Shown: in pieces, positions 39,142 to 47,684 of the stretch
Position numbering within the stretch: the stretch's first letter is position 1
Layout of the letters: the number at the start of each line of letters is the position of its first letter
Assembly: GCF_009908265.2 (NCBI RefSeq)
Contig: NZ_JAAATX020000001.1
Coordinates: forward strand, 372,001-436,000
Origin: Paragemmobacter amnigenus
Lineage (GTDB): Bacteria; Pseudomonadota; Alphaproteobacteria; Rhodobacterales; Rhodobacteraceae
Direction of reading: 5' to 3'
Length of the DNA stretch: 64,000 nucleotides
Translations under genes and position numbers: made by a program
Notes under the pieces: model-generated
Told to the model about the DNA's origin: nothing
Database searches by the model: none
Seen by the model: only the letters and a program-made list of their open reading frames with translations

Positions 39142-40401
39142 ATGCCGCTTCTCGTGATGAAATTCGGTGGCACCTCGGTGGCCGACCTCGCGCGTATCGA
39201 AAACGCCGCGAAGAAGGTGCAGAAAGAGGTCGAGCGCGGCTATGACGTCATCGTCATCGTCAGCGCCATGTCGGGCGAGACCAACAAGCTCGTGGGCTTC
39301 GTCGAAGGCACGTCCAAGCTTTACGACGCCCGCGAATATGACGCGGTGGTCGCCTCGGGCGAGAATGTGACCGCGGGCCTGATGGCCCTGCGCCTGCAGG
39401 AGATGGGCGTTCCCGCGCGGTCCTGGCAGGGCTGGCAGGTGCCGATCCAGACCACGGCGCAGCACGGCTCGGCCCGCTTTGTCGACATCCCGCGCGCCAA
39501 TATCGACGCGAAGTTCAAGGAAGGCTTCAAGGTCGCGGTCGTGGCGGGCTTCCAGGGTGTCAGCCCCGAAGGCCGCATCACCACGCTGGGCCGCGGCGGT
39601 TCGGACACCACCGCCGTTGCCTTTGCCGCCGCCTTCGGCGCGGAACGCTGCGACATCTACACCGACGTTGACGGCGTCTACACCACCGACCCGCGCGTGT
39701 CGTCCAAGGCGCGCAAGCTGGAGAAGATCGCCTTCGAGGAGATGCTGGAGCTTGCCTCGCTCGGCGCCAAGGTCCTGCAGACCCGCTCGGTCGAGCTTGC
39801 CATGCGCTACAAGGTGCGCCTGCGCGTGCTGTCATCGTTTGAGGATACCGACGAAACGTCCGGCACTCTTGTCTGCGACGAGGAGGAAATCATGGAATCG
39901 AAAGTCGTCTCTGGCGTCGCCTTCTCGCGCGAGGAAGCGAAGATCACCCTCTTCACCATCGAGGACCGCCCGGGCGTCGCCTCGGCCATCTTCGGCCCCC
40001 TGGCCGATGCGGGCGTGAACGTGGATATGATCGTGCAGAACATCAGCGAGAAGGACTATGACGACGCCCATCCCGGCGCCGTCACCGACATGACCTTCTC
40101 CTGCCCGATCAACCAGGTCGACCGCGCCCGCAAGGCGATGGAGGATGCCAAGGCCGCAGGCAAGATCGGCTATGACGAGCTGATCGTGGATACGGATGTG
40201 GCCAAGGTGTCGGTCGTGGGCATCGGGATGCGGTCGCATGCGGGCGTCGCGGCCAAGATGTTCAACGCGCTCTCGGCGGAAAACATCAACATCAAGGTGA
40301 TCTCCACCTCGGAGATCAAGATTTCCGTCCTGATCGACCGGAAATACATGGAACTGGCCGTGCAGGCGCTGCACGATGCCTTTGATCTGGACAAGGCGTA
40401 A
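39142..40401 (+). CDS. lysC: Aspartate kinase
   Basis: A 419-residue enzyme that phosphorylates aspartate, the first step to lysine, threonine and methionine. VMKFGGTSVAD at 5-15 is the ATP-site signature, GRGGSDTTAVAFAAAF near 152 and DIYTDVDGVYTTDPR near 171 bind aspartate and nucleotide. Two ACT domains follow (ITLFTIEDRPGVASAIFGPL and VSVVGIGMRSHAGVAAKMF), the sites of feedback control by lysine or threonine. The ATG at 39142 gives the standard N-terminus. Confidence 0.95.
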   Translation: MPLLVMKFGGTSVADLARIENAAKKVQKEVERGYDVIVIVSAMSGETNKLVGFVEGTSKLYDAREYDAVVASGENVTAGLMALRLQEMGVPARSWQGWQVPIQTTAQHGSARFVDIPRANIDAKFKEGFKVAVVAGFQGVSPEGRITTLGRGGSDTTAVAFAAAFGAERCDIYTDVDGVYTTDPRVSSKARKLEKIAFEEMLELASLGAKVLQTRSVELAMRYKVRLRVLSSFEDTDETSGTLVCDEEEIMESKVVSGVAFSREEAKITLFTIEDRPGVASAIFGPLADAGVNVDMIVQNISEKDYDDAHPGAVTDMTFSCPINQVDRARKAMEDAKAAGKIGYDELIVDTDVAKVSVVGIGMRSHAGVAAKMFNALSAENINIKVISTSEIKISVLIDRKYMELAVQALHDAFDLDKA

Positions 40402-40468
40402 GCGTTCAGCGCGCCGATGTGACCCGTCCCGCCCCGGTCCATGGATCGGGGCGTCTTCATTCCGGCAG

Positions 40469-40514
40469 GCAAATTTCTTCGAAGAAATTTGCAAGGGTTT
40501 TCGAAAACTCTTGC
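40469..40514. repeat. Two overlapping 24-base palindromes
   Basis: The first (40469-40492) is perfect: GCAAATTTCTTC followed by its reverse complement. The second (40491-40514) is GCAAGGGTTTTC followed by GAAAACTCTTGC, with one G-T pair, and shares two bases with the first. Both have a TTCGAA centre. They lie 67 bp after the aspartokinase stop and lack a T-run, so they may be repeats, processing sites or protein-binding sites more than a plain terminator. Confidence 0.75.
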
Positions 40515-40590
40515 CCCCGTCGCCTTCCGCGCGCCCTGCGTCGCCCCTGCCGCTGTGGCCCTGCCCGCGCCGCGCCATCCTGAGCCCGCA

Positions 40591-41490
40591 ATGACCGACA
40601 CCGCCCCCCCGCGCCCGCGCTTCGACCCCGTCTTCCCGCTGCTCTCGGCGCTGCTGGTGCTGACATGGTCCACGGGGTTCTTGGGTGTGCGGGGCCTGTC
40701 CGACACGACGCCGATCCTGACCATCCTGTTCTGGCGCAGTCTGATCTCGGGGCTGGTCCTGCTGCCCTTCGCGCTGCGCTTCGGGCCCCGCCTTGACCTG
40801 CGGGCGGTGGTCGAACAGGCGGGGTTCGGGACGTTTTCCATGTTCCTCTATCTGGGGGGCTTTTCCCTTGCCATCGGGCAGGGCCTGCCCACGGGCCTTG
40901 TCGCGCTGATCACCGACATGCTGCCTTTGGGCGTGGCGCTGCTGGCGGGGCCGCTGCTGGGCCAGCACCTGAGCGCGCGGCAATGGCTGGGCACGGGCGT
41001 CGGCGTGGCGGGCGTGGCGCTGGTCTCGGCCGAGGGGCTGCGGCTGGGCGATGCGCCGCTCTGGGCGCTGGCGCTGCCGGTGGCGGGGACCATGGCATTT
41101 GCGCTCTCGGCGGTGATGCAGCGGCGGCTACGCCCCGCCTCGGTCGCGGTGCACCAGTCGCTCTGCCTGCAATGCCTGACGGCGGCGGCGCTCTTTGCGT
41201 TGGCCGCCCTGCCCTTTGGCGGCGTCGCCCCGACGCCCACCCCCGCTTTTGCCGCAGGCATCGGCTGGCTGGTGCTCTTTGCCACCTTCGGCGGATATGG
41301 CACCTATTACCTGTGCCTGACCCGCTATCCGGCGGCGCGGGTGACGGCGGTGCTTTACCTGTCGCCCCCCGTCACCATGGCCGCCGCCCATCTGGCCTTC
41401 GGCGAGCCGCTCTCGCCCCTGATGCTGGCGGGTACCGCCGTCACGCTGGCGGGCGTGGCCCTTGCCGCCGCCCGCGGCGCGCAGGGCTGA
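40591..41490 (+). CDS. EamA/DMT family transporter
   Basis: A 299-residue inner-membrane protein with ten likely membrane segments in two EamA repeats. The first repeat has LLVLTWSTGFLGVRGL and ILTILFWRSLISGLVLLPFA; the second has GIGWLVLFATFGGYGTYYLC and TAVLYLSPPVTMAAAHLAFG, ending in a short Arg tail. The family moves metabolites such as amino acids or nucleotide precursors; the substrate is not readable. ATG at 40591 (MTDTAPP) is chosen over 40441, which lies in the palindromes. Confidence 0.85.
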   Translation: MTDTAPPRPRFDPVFPLLSALLVLTWSTGFLGVRGLSDTTPILTILFWRSLISGLVLLPFALRFGPRLDLRAVVEQAGFGTFSMFLYLGGFSLAIGQGLPTGLVALITDMLPLGVALLAGPLLGQHLSARQWLGTGVGVAGVALVSAEGLRLGDAPLWALALPVAGTMAFALSAVMQRRLRPASVAVHQSLCLQCLTAAALFALAALPFGGVAPTPTPAFAAGIGWLVLFATFGGYGTYYLCLTRYPAARVTAVLYLSPPVTMAAAHLAFGEPLSPLMLAGTAVTLAGVALAAARGAQG

Positions 41491-41564
41491 GACGCCGCCA
41501 TCAGCAGGGGTTCCCCCGCTGCGGTCGATATGCTCTAAAGACCGCAACAGGGACAGACAGGCCG

Positions 41565-43808
41565 ATGCCAGAACGGACGGAAAGCGAAAGCCGCAAGCTG
41601 CTGCGGCGCCTGCGCGACACGCTTGCCACGACAGGCGGCGGTCAGGACCGTCTGGACCGCATCACCCACCTGATCGCGGATTCCATGGGGACCGAGGTCT
41701 GTTCGATCTACCTGTTCCGCGACCCCGAAACGCTGGAGCTTTGCGCGACCGAAGGCTTGCGTCCCGAATCCGTGCACCAGACCCGCATGAAGCTGGGCGA
41801 GGGGCTGGTGGGCCGCGTGGCGCGCACGGGCCTGCCCGTCAACACCGCCAACGCCCCGCAGGAAAAGGGCTTTCGCTACATGCCCGAAACGGGCGAGGAG
41901 ATCTATTCCTCCTTCCTTGGCGTGCCGATCCAGCGGGTGGGGGAAAAGCTGGGCGTCCTTGTCGTGCAGTCGCGGACCGCGCGCGAGTTTTCCGAGGACG
42001 AGATCTACGCCCTCGAAGTGGTCGCCATGGTGCTGGCCGAGATGACGGAACTGGGCGTCTTCAACGGCGATGCCGACGGGATGCGGGCGCTGCACAAGCA
42101 ACCGGTGATGATCCGGGGCGGCACCGGTCAGGAAGGCGCGGCCGAGGGGCGCGTCTGGCTGCACGAGCCGCGCGTGGTGGTCACGAACCCCGTGGCCGAC
42201 GATCCGCTGACCGAGATCGACCGCATCCGCGAGGCGGTGGGAAAACTGCGCGTGTCGGTCGACGACCTCCTGAGCGCGGAAAGTCTGGACAAGGACCAGA
42301 AGGCGGTTCTGGAAGCCTATCGCATGTTCGCCAATTCGCGCGGCTGGCTGCGCCGGATGGAAGAGGACATCCAGCGCGGCCTGTCGGCCGAGGCGGCGGT
42401 GGAAAAGGAACAGTCGGCGGCGCGGGCGCGGCTGGAACAGGTGCCCGACGCCTATCTGCGCGAACGCCTGCACGATCTGGACGACCTGTCGAACCGCCTG
42501 CTGCGCATCCTGACGGGTCAGGGCAGCGATACGGGCGCGGCCATGCCGGAAAATCCGGTTCTGGTGGCGCGCAATATCGGGCCTGCGGAATTGCTGGAAT
42601 ACGGGCGCAAGCTGAAGGGCGTGGTGCTGGAGGAAGGCTCCGTCGGGTCGCACGCGGCCATCGTGGCGCGCGCGCTGGCCATTCCGCTGGTCATCCACGC
42701 CGACCGCATCACGACCGAGGCGCTGAACGGCGACCAGATCCTGGTCGACGGGGATCAGGGCATCGTCCATCTGCGGCCCGAAGAAACGGTCGCCCGCGCC
42801 TTCCGCGACAAGATCGCGATGCAGGCGGCGGCGCAGCAGCGCTATGCATCGCTCCGCGGCCTTCCGGCGCAGTCGAAATGCGGCACGGTGACGACGCTGA
42901 TGATGAATGCGGGGCTGATGGCGGACCTGCCCAGCCTTGACGGATCGGGTGCCGAAGGGGTGGGCCTGTTCCGGACCGAGCTGCAATTCCTCGTCCGCAA
43001 CAAGATGCCGCAACGGGCAGAGCTGGCCGCGCTTTACGCCCGCGTGATGGATGCCGCGCATGGCAAGCGTGTGGCCTTCCGCACGCTGGACATCGGGTCG
43101 GACAAGGTGCTGCCCTATATGAAGCCGCAGGACGAGCCCAACCCCGCGATGGGCTGGCGCGCGATCCGCGTGGGACTGGACAAGCCGGGCGTGCTCAGGA
43201 TGCAGTTGCAGGCGCTGATCCGCGCGGCCAAGGGGCGACCGCTGACCGTGATGTTCCCCTTCATCACCGAGCTGTCGGAATTCCAGACCGCCCGCGCCAT
43301 GGTGATGGGCGAATTGCACCGCGAGAAATCGCTGGGCCATCCCGTCCCCGCACGGGTGGAAATCGGCGCGATGCTGGAAACCCCGTCGCTCGCCTATGCC
43401 CCCCGCACGTTTTTCGAGCTGACGGATTTCGTGTCGATCGGCGGGAACGACCTGAAACAGTTCTTCTTCGCCGCCGACCGTGAAAACGAACGCGTCCGCC
43501 GCCGGTACGACACGCTGAACGTGTCCTTTCTGCGCTTCCTATCGCAGATCATCGCCCGCTGTGCCGAGACGGGCACGCCGCTGTCCTTCTGCGGCGAGGA
43601 TGCGGGCCGTCCGGTGGAGGCGCTGGCCTTCGCCGCGCTGGGGCTGCGTGGGCTGTCGATGCGCCCGGCCTCCATCGGTCCGGTCAAGGCGCTGCTCCGG
43701 CGCGTGGACCTGACCGAGGCGCGGGCGGTGATTGACGCCGCGATGGAGGGCGGTGCCGAAACCGTGCGCCCCGCGCTGATGGACTGGCTGGCGGCGCAGC
43801 CGGAGTGA
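41565..43808 (+). CDS. ptsP: Phosphoenolpyruvate-protein phosphotransferase, nitrogen type (EI-Ntr)
   Basis: A 747-residue first enzyme of the nitrogen PTS. The N-terminal GAF domain (about 20-165) includes GTEVCSIYLFRDPETLELCA; the phosphocarrier region has the active-site His363 in GSVGSHAAIVARALAIP; the PEP-binding barrel has GVGLFRTELQFLVRN, MVMFPFITEL-like, SIGGNDLKQFFFAADRENE and SFCGEDAGRP. It passes phosphate to NPr and EIIA-Ntr, linking nitrogen status to regulation. Placement near lysC is usual in this family of bacteria. A cytoplasmic protein. Confidence 0.94.
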   Translation: MPERTESESRKLLRRLRDTLATTGGGQDRLDRITHLIADSMGTEVCSIYLFRDPETLELCATEGLRPESVHQTRMKLGEGLVGRVARTGLPVNTANAPQEKGFRYMPETGEEIYSSFLGVPIQRVGEKLGVLVVQSRTAREFSEDEIYALEVVAMVLAEMTELGVFNGDADGMRALHKQPVMIRGGTGQEGAAEGRVWLHEPRVVVTNPVADDPLTEIDRIREAVGKLRVSVDDLLSAESLDKDQKAVLEAYRMFANSRGWLRRMEEDIQRGLSAEAAVEKEQSAARARLEQVPDAYLRERLHDLDDLSNRLLRILTGQGSDTGAAMPENPVLVARNIGPAELLEYGRKLKGVVLEEGSVGSHAAIVARALAIPLVIHADRITTEALNGDQILVDGDQGIVHLRPEETVARAFRDKIAMQAAAQQRYASLRGLPAQSKCGTVTTLMMNAGLMADLPSLDGSGAEGVGLFRTELQFLVRNKMPQRAELAALYARVMDAAHGKRVAFRTLDIGSDKVLPYMKPQDEPNPAMGWRAIRVGLDKPGVLRMQLQALIRAAKGRPLTVMFPFITELSEFQTARAMVMGELHREKSLGHPVPARVEIGAMLETPSLAYAPRTFFELTDFVSIGGNDLKQFFFAADRENERVRRRYDTLNVSFLRFLSQIIARCAETGTPLSFCGEDAGRPVEALAFAALGLRGLSMRPASIGPVKALLRRVDLTEARAVIDAAMEGGAETVRPALMDWLAAQPE

Positions 43809-43911
43809 GGGGGGACGGCCTCCGCACGATTGCCTGGTCAGCGATGGCAGCTTTCAGAACAAGGGGTGGCGAAAGGCGCCAGTGGCGCGTTTCGACACGC
43901 CGCCGGTAGGG

Positions 43912-44016
43912 CCGCGCGCGTCCCGCCGGGGCGGGCGCCTCTGGCGCACGTCCCGGTGGGGCGGGACGTGCGCGGACCGTGGCTTTGGGCCACGGTCCGG
44001 ACCTGACCGTTGTGCC
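43912..44016 (+). repeat. Two-hairpin intergenic repeat, copy B
   Basis: Same plan as copy A at 38910. Outer arms of 16 bases (43912-43927 and 43960-43975, one G-T pair) enclose an inner GCGCC-TCT-GGCGC hairpin. The second hairpin (43974-43998) has ten-base arms GGACCGTGGC and GCCACGGTCC around TTTGG. The tail GACCGTTGTGCC is at 44005-44016. It sits in the 255-bp gap between ptsP and the EcsC gene, which shows nothing else. Confidence 0.8.
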
Positions 44017-44063
44017 TTTGTGCCAAAATCCAATCGGCGTGGACCGCACACGCCGCCCCACCC

Positions 44064-44822
44064 TCACCCCTTCGTCACCCGCGCCGGCGTCACCGCCTCG
44101 GCAAAGGCCCCCAGGATCTCCTCTGCCCCGTGCTGCTGCGCCAGTGCCAGAAGGGCAAAGCGGATCTCCGCCATCTCGCGGTAATAGCTCAGGAAGGCCG
44201 CGTTCAGCGTCGCGCCCGCCACGGCGCCAAGGACGGGAACGGCCTGCGTCGCCAGTTTCTGGCCCATCGTGGAGGCCAGTTTCGGCGCAACGGACTGGAT
44301 CACCTGCGCGATGGCAGGCCCCGTCACCGTCAGCCGCGCCGACAGGAAGGACGTGTTCACCCCGTCATCCTGCGACAGCGGGCTTCCGGCGGTGAAGACG
44401 CGCAGGCATTCGGCGCGGATCGCGGGATCGTCGGGGTCGAAGCCCGCCTCGCGCGCGGCGCGGCGGATCGCGTGCAGGATCACCGTGACCGTGACGGGCA
44501 GTTCCGCCACCGATGTGGCAATCCCCCCAGCCCCGCCGACCGCCCCTGACAGCACCGCCGCCGCCATCGGCCCGTTGCGCCCCGTATCGGGCAGCCGGTC
44601 GCCCGCCGCCGCGACCCCGTGCGCGGCGAGAAGCGCCTTTTCCACCGCCGTGCCGATCTGCGCCCTGACCCCTTCTGGCAGCGCGTCGAGCCGCCCTTCC
44701 ACCGCGCCGCCCAGCCGGTTGACCAGCGCCATGACGGGGCCATTGGCGCGCCGGTACCGGCGGGCGAGCGTACGGATTTCCGCGCTGCGGTCGGGGGCGG
44801 CGATGGCGGGCAGGTTGTCCAT
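44064..44822 (-). CDS. EcsC family protein
   Basis: A 252-residue protein of the EcsC family. Typical segments are GVRAQIGTAVEKALLAAHGVA, AVGGAGGIATSVAELPVTVT, ILHAIRRAAREAGFDPDDP, FLSARLTVTGPAIAQVIQSV and MGQKLATQAVPVLGAVAGAT, with several amphipathic or short hydrophobic helices that may touch the membrane. The biochemical role is unknown; EcsC was first seen with an ABC transporter in Bacillus. The ATG at 44822 gives the family N-terminus; the frame is open upstream to 45161 only as a shadow of the acetyltransferase gene. Confidence 0.82.
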   Translation of the reverse strand: MDNLPAIAAPDRSAEIRTLARRYRRANGPVMALVNRLGGAVEGRLDALPEGVRAQIGTAVEKALLAAHGVAAAGDRLPDTGRNGPMAAAVLSGAVGGAGGIATSVAELPVTVTVILHAIRRAAREAGFDPDDPAIRAECLRVFTAGSPLSQDDGVNTSFLSARLTVTGPAIAQVIQSVAPKLASTMGQKLATQAVPVLGAVAGATLNAAFLSYYREMAEIRFALLALAQQHGAEEILGAFAEAVTPARVTKG

Positions 44823-44860
44823 GCCCCGAATGTGGGGGGGATTGCCCCCCGGCGCAAGGA

Positions 44861-45385
44861 TCAGGTGGCCTTGGTCACGGCCCCGCGCACCCCGTCCCAC
44901 GCGCCGGTCTTCAGCGCCAGCCCCAGCACGCGGTCGGGGTTGGTGGGGGGCGGCATCTCCACCCCGTCCAACCGGTGGAAGCCGAAGCGCGAATAATAGG
45001 GCGCATCCCCCACCAGCATGACACGTTCCCAGCCCAGACGCCGCGCTTCGGCCAGAGATTCGTTGATCAAAAGCCCGCCCAGCCCCTCGCCCTGCCGCGT
45101 CGGGTGCACGGCCACGGGCCCCAGCAGCAACGCATCCTGCCCCCCCACCTCGACCGGCCAATAGCGGATGGCGGCGGCCAGCGTCCCGTCGCCATCCCGC
45201 AGGATCAGGCAGAGCGCGGCCACCGTCGGCACCCCGTCGCGCAACCGGTAGGAGGACAGCGCCGTGCGGCCGGGCGCGAAGCAGAGGTCATAGAGCGCCT
45301 CAACCTCCCACCAGTCCTCTTCGGTTTCCTCTTCCAGACGGTACAAGCGGGCGGCCTCCGAATCCTCTGGAAACGCCCGTAACAT
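44861..45385 (-). CDS. GNAT family N-acetyltransferase
   Basis: A 174-residue acetyltransferase. The acetyl-CoA loop is HPTRQGEGLGGLLINESLAEA near 92-112 (R-Q-x-x-G-x-G), after LLLGPVAV on strand 4, and VMLVGDAPYYSRFGFHRL near 122-139 is the final strand and helix, as in YhbS-like N-acetyltransferases. The N-terminal ALYDLCFAPGR segment is also common there. Substrate unknown, cytoplasmic. It lies 38 bp upstream of the EcsC gene on the same strand. Confidence 0.87.
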   Translation of the reverse strand: MLRAFPEDSEAARLYRLEEETEEDWWEVEALYDLCFAPGRTALSSYRLRDGVPTVAALCLILRDGDGTLAAAIRYWPVEVGGQDALLLGPVAVHPTRQGEGLGGLLINESLAEARRLGWERVMLVGDAPYYSRFGFHRLDGVEMPPPTNPDRVLGLALKTGAWDGVRGAVTKAT

Positions 45386-45430
45386 GCACCTACGACAGGA
45401 TCAAACCGCCTGACCGGAAAGCCGCCACAG

Positions 45431-46015
45431 ATGTTCTACCGCCCCGCCGAAGGCCACGGCCTGCCGCACAATCCCTTCAACGCCATCGTGACGCCGCGCC
45501 CCATCGGCTGGATTTCCACCCGCGGGCCGCTGGGCGACAATCTGGCGCCCTATTCCTTCTTCAACGCCGCCGCCTATACCCCGCCACAGGTAACCTTCGC
45601 CTCCACCGGTGCAAAGGATTCGGTGGGCAATGCGCGTGCAAGCGGGGTCTTTGCCGTGAATGTGGTGGAAGAGGCGATGTTCGCCGCGATGTCCGAGACT
45701 TCGGCGGAACTGCCGCAGGGGGTGGACGAATTCGCCCATGCAGGGGTGGCCAAGGCGGAATGTGCCAGCATCGATTGCCCCCGCGTGGCCGATGCGCCCG
45801 CGACGCTGGAATGTCGGGTCATCGACATCATCACCCTGCGCGGGCAGGACAATTTTCTCGTGATCGGAGAGGTCACGGGCATCCACCTGCGCGACGACTG
45901 TGTACGGGACGGGCGGTTCGACGTGACCGCCTTCACCCCCGTGGCGCGGCTGGGCTATCGCGACTACACCTTCGTGCGCGAGGTGGTGGCGCTGAAGCGG
46001 CCTGACGAGCGGTGA
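45431..46015 (+). CDS. Flavin reductase family protein
   Basis: A 194-residue FMN-binding split-barrel protein: IVTPRPIGWISTRGPLGDNL (about 19-38) and APYSFFNAAAYTPPQVTF are the family's FMN-binding blocks, followed by SVGNARASGVFAVNVV. Proteins of this type reduce flavin for a partner monooxygenase or use bound FMN themselves; no partner is adjacent. It ends 27 bp from the convergent cupin gene. Confidence 0.85.
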   Translation: MFYRPAEGHGLPHNPFNAIVTPRPIGWISTRGPLGDNLAPYSFFNAAAYTPPQVTFASTGAKDSVGNARASGVFAVNVVEEAMFAAMSETSAELPQGVDEFAHAGVAKAECASIDCPRVADAPATLECRVIDIITLRGQDNFLVIGEVTGIHLRDDCVRDGRFDVTAFTPVARLGYRDYTFVREVVALKRPDER

Positions 46016-46042
46016 TGCGCCGGATGGGCACGATTGCCCGTC

Positions 46043-46621
46043 CTACGATATGATCTTCGACTTTGCCGCCAGATCGCCGCCGCGCCAGACATAGGCCGCG
46101 ACCAGCGGCGCGTCCCCCGTCCGCATGGCATGGGGCATCCATGACGGGTGGCGGATCGGCTGCCCCGGCGGGACCGGCGCAAAGGGCGCGTCGCCCCGCA
46201 TCCACTCCGCCGCTCCCGACAGGGGCAGATAGACCTCCTCGGCCTCATGCGCGTGGGGCGGATAGTCGATCCCCGGCGCAAGGACCAGAAACCCCGCCGC
46301 CACGCGGTCGCTGGCAATCGGTCCGCGCAGACCGACCAGTTCTGTCCAGCCATAGCCGCGCAGGAACTCCGCCCCGAAATCCCCCGCGCCATAGGTCTGC
46401 CCCCAGCGCAGCGCCGCCGCCCCGTCGCGCAAGCCCGCCACAAGCGCGGCATGGGACGCGGGGGCCTGTGCTGCCGCACGCTCCAGCACGGCGCAGACGG
46501 GCAGCGTCGCAGGCTCTGCCACCCGCGTCACGCGCAGCGCGGGCCAGTCCGCCAGCGCCTCGCCCGCCCCCGCTGCGGCAAAGGCCGCCCGCAGCCCGAA
46601 GGCCAGTTCCACCGCATCCAT
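46043..46621 (-). CDS. DMSP lyase-like cupin (DddL/DddQ-like family)
   Basis: A 192-residue protein with a single cupin near the C-terminus: LAPGIDYPPHAHEAEEVYLP near 122-141 supplies the H-x-H...E...Y metal and substrate residues, and IRHPSWMPHAMRTGDAPLVA has the last metal His. This set with the tyrosine and W-R-G-G near the end fits DMSP lyases that split dimethylsulfoniopropionate to DMS and acrylate, but close cupins with other jobs exist. GGGAGGGCGCGG precedes the ATG at 46621. No acrylate-use genes are next to it. Confidence 0.68.
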   Translation of the reverse strand: MDAVELAFGLRAAFAAAGAGEALADWPALRVTRVAEPATLPVCAVLERAAAQAPASHAALVAGLRDGAAALRWGQTYGAGDFGAEFLRGYGWTELVGLRGPIASDRVAAGFLVLAPGIDYPPHAHEAEEVYLPLSGAAEWMRGDAPFAPVPPGQPIRHPSWMPHAMRTGDAPLVAAYVWRGGDLAAKSKIIS

Positions 46622-46739
46622 CCGCGCCCTCCCAGTTGCCCTGCGCCAGTTGACCACAGGCGCGGCACGGGATCATCCCCCTTTCCTGCCCGTCCCGCCT
46701 TGCCTAAGCTGCACTGCGGCGTAACGAGGGGGGCGGCAG

Positions 46740-47612
46740 ATGCAGACCATGATCGGGGTGATCGGCGGCTCGGGCGTCTACCAGATCGACGGGCTGGAAG
46801 GCGCGGCATGGAGGCGCGTCGACACGCCCTGGGGCGCGCCCTCGGACGAGGTGCTGACCGGCCGTCTGGGCGGTGTCGCCATGGCCTTCCTTCCCCGCCA
46901 CGGGCGCGGCCATGTCCATGCCCCCTCGGACGTGCCCTATCGCGCCAATATCGACGCGCTGAAACGGCTGGGCTGCAGCGATGTCATCGCCGTCTCGGCC
47001 GTGGGGTCCCTGCGCGAGGATTTCCGGCCCGGCGATTTCGTGCTGGTGGACCAATATATCGACCGCACCTTCGCCCGCCCCAAATCCTTTTTCGGGTCGG
47101 GCTGCGTGGCGCATGTGGGCTTTTCGCACCCGACCTGCCCGCGCCTGTCCGACGCCTGCGTGCAGGCCGCGCGGGCCGCAGGCGTGACGGTACATGACAG
47201 CGCCACCTATCTGGCGATGGAGGGGCCGCAATTCTCCACCCTCGCCGAATCCCGCCTTTATCGGTCGTGGGGGGCGGATGTGATCGGGATGACGGGGATG
47301 CCCGAGGCCAAACTCGCCCGCGAGGCAGAGCTTTGCTATGCCTCGGTCGCGATGGTGACGGATTACGACTGCTGGCATCCGGGGCATGATGCGGTGGATG
47401 TGGCCGCCGTGATCCGCACGCTGACCGCCAATGCGGGCAATGCGCGGGCGCTGGTGGCGGGGCTGCCCGCACGGCTGGGCGCGGGGCGCGCGCCCTGCCC
47501 GCATGGCTGCGACCGCGCGCTAGAGACGGCGGTGATGACCGCCCCCGACAAGCGCGATCCGGCCCTGCTCGCGCGGCTGGATGCCGTGGCCGGGCGCGTG
47601 CTGGGAAGGTAG
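46740..47612 (+). CDS. mtnP: S-methyl-5'-thioadenosine phosphorylase
   Basis: A 290-residue purine nucleoside phosphorylase-type enzyme. GVIGGSGVYQIDGL at 6-19 is the phosphate loop, AFLPRHGRGH near 50, YRANIDALKRLG, SAVGSLREDFRPGDFVLVDQ, YLAMEGPQFSTLAESR and DVIGMTGMPEAKLAREAEL complete the MTAP pattern. It splits methylthioadenosine, a by-product of polyamine synthesis, to adenine and methylthioribose-1-phosphate. The adenine phosphoribosyltransferase gene two genes downstream would recover the adenine. GAGGGGGGCGG precedes the start. Confidence 0.92.
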   Translation: MQTMIGVIGGSGVYQIDGLEGAAWRRVDTPWGAPSDEVLTGRLGGVAMAFLPRHGRGHVHAPSDVPYRANIDALKRLGCSDVIAVSAVGSLREDFRPGDFVLVDQYIDRTFARPKSFFGSGCVAHVGFSHPTCPRLSDACVQAARAAGVTVHDSATYLAMEGPQFSTLAESRLYRSWGADVIGMTGMPEAKLAREAELCYASVAMVTDYDCWHPGHDAVDVAAVIRTLTANAGNARALVAGLPARLGAGRAPCPHGCDRALETAVMTAPDKRDPALLARLDAVAGRVLGR

Positions 47613-47684
47613 GGCGCGCGCCCGCCCAACCCTTCCTTAACCCGCGGCAGGGGCAATGGGGCTTTCCCCTGCCGGAGTTTGCCC

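Noticed and set aside
40983-43808. Long open frame that would fuse EamA-gene antisense-like codons to ptsP
   Set aside because: The part before 41565 overlaps the EamA gene in another frame and has no conserved residues; ptsP starts at the ATG at 41565.
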